Below are positions 3,724 to 8,331 of a stretch of 8,331 bases of DNA, in pieces. Every line of letters begins with the position of its first letter. Within the stretch, counting starts at the first letter, position 1. This DNA is from JANRIC01 sp033765345 (lineage in GTDB: Bacteria > Bacteroidota > Bacteroidia > Cytophagales > Microscillaceae): the NCBI GenBank assembly GCA_033765345.1, contig JANRIC010000234.1, positions 1-8,331 on the forward strand, in the 5' to 3' direction. The position numbers were made by a program, and so were the translations under genes. The notes beneath the pieces are model-generated. The model did no database searches and was not told the DNA's origin. It was given only the letters and a program-made list of their open reading frames with translations.

Positions 3724-5904
3724 ATGAGAATCGTTTTAATCTTTTTTTTAATATCTTTTCCGACTTTTACCTGGAAATTAAAAGCACAGTCAGGTGCGCT
3801 TGCACAAAAATATGTGACTCAGGTTGATTCGGATTCTTTTCATCAAAAATATACACTGGATAATTATTATTTGCGCTTTTATGAAGATAAGGGCAATTCT
3901 TTGAAAATTGAAGACATTGCAAAACCCGAATTTGAGCCCAAATTTAAACCTTTTATCCAACTTAGCTCCTCCGGGCAAAAAAGTAGCCATCCTTTTCAAG
4001 CATTTACTACCTATTGGGTAGAAGTCAATTTCCGAAGTAATATCGACCAGGATACCGAATGGCTTTTATTTCTTGGTTTTGTAAGCCATGCCGAAGTGTA
4101 TACATATTATCCCAATGGGCGTTTTGAAAAGGTAAAAGCTGGTTTTTTTACGCCCAACATAGAGTTAAAGCCTAGAGAAGGGCAGGAAGCCAAAGCAATC
4201 ATACTGCTGAAACCCCAAAGTAAAACAACGGTTTATATCAAATTTCGAAATGAAATAAAGTATCCGCCGGAGCTAAACCTATCTCTACAATCGTATGAGT
4301 CCTGGCAAGTTTTGATGAATCAGACCAATCTGGTGCAAGGGGTTTTTCACGGTTTGTTGTGGCTTATGTTGCTGTACAATTTTTTTCTTTTCTTTTCAAT
4401 CGGCGATAAAACTTACGCCCATTTTGCCTTGTATGTACTTTTTATGTCTTTGTTTTTTTTCAATGAATATGAATACCTCGAGGAGTATTTTCTGCCCTAT
4501 CAACCTCAATTAAGTTTTTATTTGTATAATCTGATTTATGTGGCTTTAGTGTATTTCATCAGATTCAATCGAAGGATGCTTAATCTTCCGGCAAATATTC
4601 CTCGTTTAGATAAGTTTTTTGTGCGCCCCTGGCTTTTCTTGAGCATTACTTTTGCGCTTGCCTCAGTTCCATTGCACATCTTTTTGTTTGATTGGTATAT
4701 TGATATTCGCAATGGTTTTCATCTTTTTTATCTGGTATCACTGATCATTTTTACACTCGTTGTACTTTTCCGAAGAGATGGACTGGCACAGCTCATCGTA
4801 CTGGGCAACTTTTTTATTCTATCGGGAGGTTTATTGATTGTACTCGGCAATTTTGGTGTTGTGCCTTTTTCATTGTACTATTTATTGGGGGGAGTAGCCG
4901 CACAGCTATTCGTATTTATGATGGCGATGAGCTACCGCTACCGCAAGAGCCTCATCGAGCGGCAGGAAACCCAGGAGAAACTCATCATTCAATTGCAAGA
5001 AAATAAAGAACTCCAGACCAAAGTAAATCGAGAGCTTGAAGATAAGGTCAGGGAAAGAACCATTGAAATTGAACAAAAAAAAGAAGAAATCCAAACCCAA
5101 CACGAGGCCTTACAAACCAAAAGCGAAGAGCTTGAAAGAGCCTATAAAAATATTACAGATAGTGCCCGATATGCTCAACGATTACAAGGTGCAATTTTAG
5201 GGGAAGAAAGAGAAGTTCTGTCTTTTTTTCAAGATGGGTTTATTTTATTTCTTCCCAAAGATTTGGTATCCGGAGATTTTTACTGGGCTTCTAAAATCGG
5301 GCATACCAACGTATTGGTAGCCGCAGATTGTACCGGACACGGCATTCCAGGAGCTTTGATGACTATGCTTGGTAATTCTATCTTGAACGCCGTAGTCAAT
5401 GAAGACCATATTACTTCTCCTGAGCATATTCTGCATACCCTGGACGAACGCCTGATCAGAACCGTTCAAAAACAAAACCGCGATGAACAAATCAAGGACG
5501 GAATGGACATGGTTGTCATTACCTTTGATGAGATCAGCTACACGCTCAAATTTGCAGGAGCTAAAAACCCTTTGTATTATGTCAGAAACCACGAAATACA
5601 TAAAGTGGACGGCTCTACCTTCCCAATCGGAATTTATAATATTCGGAAAGAAAAGAAATTTGAACTCCAGGAAATTCAGGCGCAAATCGGGGATACTTTT
5701 TATTTATCTTCAGATGGTTTTCAGGATCAATTCGGTGGCCCTCATGACAGCAAATACATGAAGAAAAAATTTCGGGAATTCCTGCTGGATATTCACCACC
5801 TCCCTATGCCGGAGCAAAAACACAAATTAGAAGAAGAATTCCTCAACTGGAAAGGCAGTAATAGCCAAACAGATGATATTTTGATCATAGGATTTAGGGT
5901 TTGA
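3724..5904 (+). CDS. 7TMR-DISM receptor with SpoIIE-type PP2C phosphatase output
   Basis: This 726-aa protein reads as a complete one-component receptor. Residues 1-21 look like a signal peptide. About 40-195 form a periplasmic sensor of the 7TMR-DISM extracellular type (tentatively DISMED2), with the YWVEVNF strand and a VYTYYPNGRFEKVKAG segment. Seven hydrophobic spans follow at about 203-224, 231-246, 264-280, 303-322, 332-349, 355-375 and 381-402. A charged coiled coil (about 408-475) leads into ITDSARYAQRLQGAIL and a SpoIIE/PP2C-like domain (about 495-726). Likely metal-binding acidic residues are Asp518 (SGDFYW), Asp535 (AADCTGHGIPGA), Asp664 (SSDGFQDQFGG) and Asp717-Asp718 (QTDDILIIG). 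The expected role is dephosphorylating a cytoplasmic anti-anti-sigma-type or other Ser/Thr-phosphorylated protein on ligand binding; ligand and target are unknown. A weak GGAG lies just before the ATG. The gene is intact, and the next starts 39 bp on. Confidence 0.93.
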   Translation: MRIVLIFFLISFPTFTWKLKAQSGALAQKYVTQVDSDSFHQKYTLDNYYLRFYEDKGNSLKIEDIAKPEFEPKFKPFIQLSSSGQKSSHPFQAFTTYWVEVNFRSNIDQDTEWLLFLGFVSHAEVYTYYPNGRFEKVKAGFFTPNIELKPREGQEAKAIILLKPQSKTTVYIKFRNEIKYPPELNLSLQSYESWQVLMNQTNLVQGVFHGLLWLMLLYNFFLFFSIGDKTYAHFALYVLFMSLFFFNEYEYLEEYFLPYQPQLSFYLYNLIYVALVYFIRFNRRMLNLPANIPRLDKFFVRPWLFLSITFALASVPLHIFLFDWYIDIRNGFHLFYLVSLIIFTLVVLFRRDGLAQLIVLGNFFILSGGLLIVLGNFGVVPFSLYYLLGGVAAQLFVFMMAMSYRYRKSLIERQETQEKLIIQLQENKELQTKVNRELEDKVRERTIEIEQKKEEIQTQHEALQTKSEELERAYKNITDSARYAQRLQGAILGEEREVLSFFQDGFILFLPKDLVSGDFYWASKIGHTNVLVAADCTGHGIPGALMTMLGNSILNAVVNEDHITSPEHILHTLDERLIRTVQKQNRDEQIKDGMDMVVITFDEISYTLKFAGAKNPLYYVRNHEIHKVDGSTFPIGIYNIRKEKKFELQEIQAQIGDTFYLSSDGFQDQFGGPHDSKYMKKKFREFLLDIHHLPMPEQKHKLEEEFLNWKGSNSQTDDILIIGFRV

Positions 5905-5943
5905 TCTTCTGCACAAATTTTTATACTTATTATTTTACCTTGT

Positions 5944-6894
5944 ATGAAAAAAATTCTTATCGGTCATCCCGTTCCCCAGGCATTACTTAATACTTTGAAT
6001 CAGGAACTCGAGGTACACTGCATTGCAAGTGTAGATCAAAAATATGAGCAGATTATTCAGGTAATAGATCAATACGACGCGCTCCTGGCTGCCGCCCACA
6101 AGGTAGACAAAGCAATGATGGATAAGGCGACTCACCTTCAGATGATCAGTAATCACGGGGTGGGTTATGATAATATTGATATTGAATATGCCCGACAGAA
6201 AGGTATTGCCGTGACCAATCTACCCAACTCTACCAGTGCACCTACCGCTACACTTGCGATGAGTCTGATCTTGTCACTCATGCGCCGTGTCGTGTACTGC
6301 GACCGAAAGCTGCGTCAAAGTGAAATTCAAAACTGGATAGACCCCAATCTCTATGGGCATGCTCCCGAAAATAAAACTTTGGGCATTATCGGCATGGGTC
6401 GTATCGGCAAAGCTTTGGCTAAACGTGCGCTGGCTTTTGATATGAAAATCTGCTACCACAACCGGAATCCGCTTAGTGCCGATGAAGCAGCAGCGTACCA
6501 AGCTTCTTATGTATCTTTGGATCAACTACTTGCCGAAGCAGATGTGATTTCCATCCATACACCCCTTACCCCTGAAACCCAATACCTGATCAGTACCCCC
6601 GAATTTGCCAAAATGAAACCCAACGCTTTTTTGATCAATACTTCCAGAGGTGGTGTCATTGACCAAGAAGCATTGATCCAAGCCCTCCAAAACAAACAAA
6701 TTGCCGGAGCTGGGCTAGATGTGTTTGAAAACGAACCCGAAATTCCCGAAGCTTTATTGGCACTTGACAATGTGGTGCTTAGTCCGCATATCGGTACTGC
6801 CACAGTAGAAGATCGCAGGGCTATGATGGAAGAAGCTTTTGGAAATATCCTTAAGTTTTTCAAAGGAGAGCCGCTTCACTCAAGGGTGGTGTAG
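5944..6894 (+). CDS. D-2-hydroxyacid dehydrogenase, probably NADPH-dependent
   Basis: This 316-aa protein has the full D-isomer-specific 2-hydroxyacid dehydrogenase fold, with a split substrate domain (about 1-95 and 285-316) and a central Rossmann domain. GMGRIG (150-155) is the dinucleotide loop. The catalytic trio is Arg235 (NTSRGG), Glu264 (DVFENEP) and His282 (SPHIG). HGVGYDNID (71-79) lines the substrate site. The second Rossmann strand ends YHNR (171-174) where NAD enzymes usually carry Asp; the Arg suggests NADPH, as in glyoxylate/hydroxypyruvate reductases. Likely substrates are glyoxylate, hydroxypyruvate or other 2-ketoacids; exact specificity cannot be read from the sequence. The 39-bp gap after the receptor gene allows co-transcription. 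A weak promoter (TTG 5901-5903, 18 nt, TATACTTA 5922-5929, two mismatches in the -7 box) overlaps the receptor stop codon. There is no Shine-Dalgarno sequence before the ATG. Confidence 0.92.
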   Translation: MKKILIGHPVPQALLNTLNQELEVHCIASVDQKYEQIIQVIDQYDALLAAAHKVDKAMMDKATHLQMISNHGVGYDNIDIEYARQKGIAVTNLPNSTSAPTATLAMSLILSLMRRVVYCDRKLRQSEIQNWIDPNLYGHAPENKTLGIIGMGRIGKALAKRALAFDMKICYHNRNPLSADEAAAYQASYVSLDQLLAEADVISIHTPLTPETQYLISTPEFAKMKPNAFLINTSRGGVIDQEALIQALQNKQIAGAGLDVFENEPEIPEALLALDNVVLSPHIGTATVEDRRAMMEEAFGNILKFFKGEPLHSRVV

Positions 6895-7044
6895 CGTGAA
6901 ATTACAATTGAGGCTTTTCTAAATCCAGAAATAAACAATTTCCTTCTTATAAAATTTCCAAAAAAACAATCTTGGATTACAAAGCGTGTATTCAATAAGT
7001 ATCTTTAAATTTAAAACCATCCAAGTATTTAGAAACAAATATCT

Positions 7045-8022
7045 ATGTCCGGTAAAATATACGATTTGATCATTGTAGGGGGCGGACCCTGTGGTTTGGC
7101 CTGTGGGATTGAAGCACAAAAGGCAGGTTTGGATTATCTCATTCTTGAAAAAGGCAGCATCGCCGAATCCATCCGCAAGTATCCCAACCAAATGAATTTT
7201 TTCTCTACAGCCCGCAATATTGAAATAGGCGGCTTGCCTATGGCCGTGGCAGAAGCCAAAGCCAACCGCAATGAAGCCCTGAAATACTACCGAAGAGTTA
7301 CGGAATATTTCCAACTCAAGATACAACTCTACACGGTTGTGCAGCAAATCCAGAAAACTGACCAGGGTTTTATCGTAAGCACGGATAAAAACCAAAGCTT
7401 TTCGGCCAAAAATGTGGTACTTGCTACTGGCTATTTTGATTGCCCCCGTAGCCTGAACATCCCCGGTGAAGGCCTTCCGCACGTATCCAAATACTATGAT
7501 GAGCCTTATAAATATGCCCTCAGTAAGGTCATTATCGTAGGGGGAGGCAACTCGGCGGTGAGTACAGCCCTTGACTTATATCACAATGGCGCAGATGTGA
7601 TGATGATCATTCGCAAAGATGATTTTAAGCCCACAGCCAAATACTGGCTCGTACCCGACCTCAAAAACAGAATCAAGGAAGGAAATATCAAAGTACGCTT
7701 CAATAGCGTAGTGACCCGGATTGACAAAGGAAAAATCTGGATTCAAGAAAAAGGCATCTCCGAAGAACAAGTCATCCCCGCTGACTTTGTACTATTGCTT
7801 GTGGGTTATACAAGCGATGTAGCCCTGCTGAACGGTGCAGGTGTGGAGACCAACCCTGATGATTTAGTACCCAAGTACAATCCCGAAACCTTTGAAACCA
7901 ATGTCCCCGGCTTGTATCTTGCCGGTACGGTTGTTTGTGGCATCCATACCGAAAAGATATTTATTGAAAACGGACGGCACGATGGAGCTAAGATTGTAGG
8001 GCATATCTTGGGGAAAAAATAA
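7045..8022 (+). CDS. ypdA: YpdA-family FAD/NADPH disulfide reductase (putative bacillithiol disulfide reductase)
   Basis: This 325-aa protein matches the YpdA (Bdr) family, thioredoxin-reductase-like flavoproteins that reduce oxidised bacillithiol using NADPH. GGGPCG (12-17) is the FAD-binding loop and contains Cys16, equivalent to the conserved Cys14 proposed as active residue in Staphylococcus YpdA. KYPNQMNFFST (45-55), IGGLPM (61-66) and NRNEALKYYRRV (74-85) are family signatures. ATGYFD (127-132) precedes the second dinucleotide loop GGGNSA (166-171), which binds NADPH. LYLAGTVVCG (290-299) is the C-terminal FAD contact. There is no CxxC pair, which separates it from thioredoxin reductase. 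The enzyme is cytoplasmic. The ATG at 7045 puts the FAD loop at the expected distance from the start. The 150-bp upstream gap contains a poor -7 match (TATCTTTA, 7000-7007). No bacillithiol synthesis gene lies in the window. Confidence 0.93.
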   Translation: MSGKIYDLIIVGGGPCGLACGIEAQKAGLDYLILEKGSIAESIRKYPNQMNFFSTARNIEIGGLPMAVAEAKANRNEALKYYRRVTEYFQLKIQLYTVVQQIQKTDQGFIVSTDKNQSFSAKNVVLATGYFDCPRSLNIPGEGLPHVSKYYDEPYKYALSKVIIVGGGNSAVSTALDLYHNGADVMMIIRKDDFKPTAKYWLVPDLKNRIKEGNIKVRFNSVVTRIDKGKIWIQEKGISEEQVIPADFVLLLVGYTSDVALLNGAGVETNPDDLVPKYNPETFETNVPGLYLAGTVVCGIHTEKIFIENGRHDGAKIVGHILGKK

Positions 8023-8042
8023 GTTTGAAATAAATTGATCAC

Positions 8043-8064
8043 AAGTCGGCTAAATGGCCGACTT
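8043..8064 (+). terminator. Hairpin terminator between convergent genes
   Basis: AAGTCGGC (8043-8050) and GCCGACTT (8057-8064) form a perfect 8-bp GC-rich stem with a 6-nt loop, followed on the plus strand by TATTTATTT. It lies 20 bp past the ypdA stop and 13 bp from the end of the convergent minus-strand gene. It probably ends ypdA transcription. For the minus strand the tail (AATTTATTT after a short gap) is poorer, so bidirectional use is possible but less sure. Confidence 0.75.
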
Positions 8065-8077
8065 TATTTATTTCAAA

Positions 8078-8331
8078 TCATAATTCCTCCGGTTTTAAAC
8101 CCAATGCCATCAATTTTTCCATCAATCGGTCAGCACGCTTTTTTTCCTCATCGGCACGGGCTTTTTCTTCATCAGCACGAGCTTTTTCTTCATCAGCACG
8201 GGCTTTTTCTTCATCAGCACGGGCTTTTTCCAGTTCTTTGAGTTTGGCTTCTTCATCCGATCTTTCTTTACCGGTCATGAGATTGACACCCTCTTTGGTA
8301 CACCAGCGATGCCAGGTCGTTTCCTCCTTTT
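8078..8331 (-). CDS. C-terminal fragment of a Uma2-like protein (partial at window edge)
   Basis: The reading frame is open to the window edge, so the gene begins beyond 8331 and about 84 C-terminal residues are seen. The in-frame ATG at 8276-8278 is probably internal. Upstream of it the frame reads WHRWCTKEGVNLMTGKE, which fits the end of the Uma2 domain (PF05685, PD-(D/E)XK-type putative endonuclease), where family members have a W-RW---EG-L-TGEE pattern. Then comes the typical highly charged tail, a coiled coil of KARADEE heptads, ending with LMALGLKPEEL, again like many Uma2 proteins. The catalytic core is outside the window, so activity cannot be judged. Uma2 genes are numerous in cyanobacteria and some Bacteroidota, with unclear biological roles. 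The gene converges on ypdA across the hairpin at 8043-8064. Confidence 0.75.
   Translation of the reverse strand, partial: KEETTWHRWCTKEGVNLMTGKERSDEEAKLKELEKARADEEKARADEEKARADEEKARADEEKKRADRLMEKLMALGLKPEEL
8133..8237. repeat. 21-bp coding tandem repeat in the Uma2-like tail
   Basis: Five 21-bp units start at 8133, 8154, 8175, 8196 and 8217, each beginning GCACG on the plus strand. Units at 8154 and 8196 are identical, and the one at 8175 differs by a single base; the outer two are diverged. On the minus strand each unit encodes one KARADEE-type heptad, so gain or loss of units lengthens or shortens the coiled coil without a frameshift. Confidence 0.9.

Noticed and set aside
5245..5685. 146-codon minus-strand frame opposite the SpoIIE domain
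   Set aside because: It lies inside strongly conserved phosphatase coding sequence; it is a shadow frame.
6972..7007. TTG ... TATCTTTA as a ypdA promoter
   Set aside because: The spacer is 25 nt and the -7 box lacks the final G; below the standard I used for the two promoters called.
6919..7482. 187-codon minus-strand frame opposite ypdA
   Set aside because: It is antisense to a well-supported gene and its translation has no recognisable domain.

Overview
The window looks like chromosomal DNA from a member of the Bacteroidota, probably a Cytophagia- or Saprospiria-like lineage. Four things point there. The best promoters match the Bacteroidota pattern (TTG, about 19-22 nt, TAnnTTTG). Start codons mostly follow A-rich leaders without Shine-Dalgarno sequences. 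The proteins are typical of that phylum (7TMR-DISM/SpoIIE receptor, YpdA-type reductase, Uma2-type protein with a heptad-repeat tail, DUF2007-like membrane protein). Base composition is moderate to AT-rich. The genus cannot be read from the sequence.

Layout. Positions 1-36 hold one side of a large inverted repeat cut by the window edge. From 265 to 3020 three genes lie on the minus strand: an unrecognised helical protein (265-966), a DUF2007-like two-TM protein (1398-2069) and a YpfJ-type neutral zinc metallopeptidase (2169-3020). The 431-bp gap between the first two contains an eleven-unit, 21-bp tandem array (1067-1297). A 9-bp-period array lies at 2134-2169. Back-to-back divergent promoters at 3072-3140 separate this block from the plus-strand block: a 6-pyruvoyltetrahydropterin synthase homologue (3212-3631), a 726-aa receptor with a SpoIIE-type phosphatase output (3724-5904), a D-2-hydroxyacid dehydrogenase (5944-6894) and a YpdA-like FAD/NADPH disulfide reductase (7045-8022). 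A hairpin at 8043-8064 lies between ypdA and a convergent, truncated minus-strand gene (8078-8331) encoding the tail of a Uma2-like protein.

Working together. No multi-gene system is evident. The receptor, dehydrogenase and YpdA genes are co-directional and the first two are only 39 bp apart, so partial co-transcription is possible. The dehydrogenase (probably NADPH-using) and YpdA both bear on redox balance, but a functional link is only inference. The metallopeptidase and the DUF2007-like gene probably share the promoter at 3072-3101. The points most worth a second look are the altered catalytic dyad in the pterin synthase homologue, the 21-bp array upstream of the orphan helical gene, the divergent promoter pair with a leader hairpin, and the intact 7TM-SpoIIE receptor with no partner-switching genes beside it.
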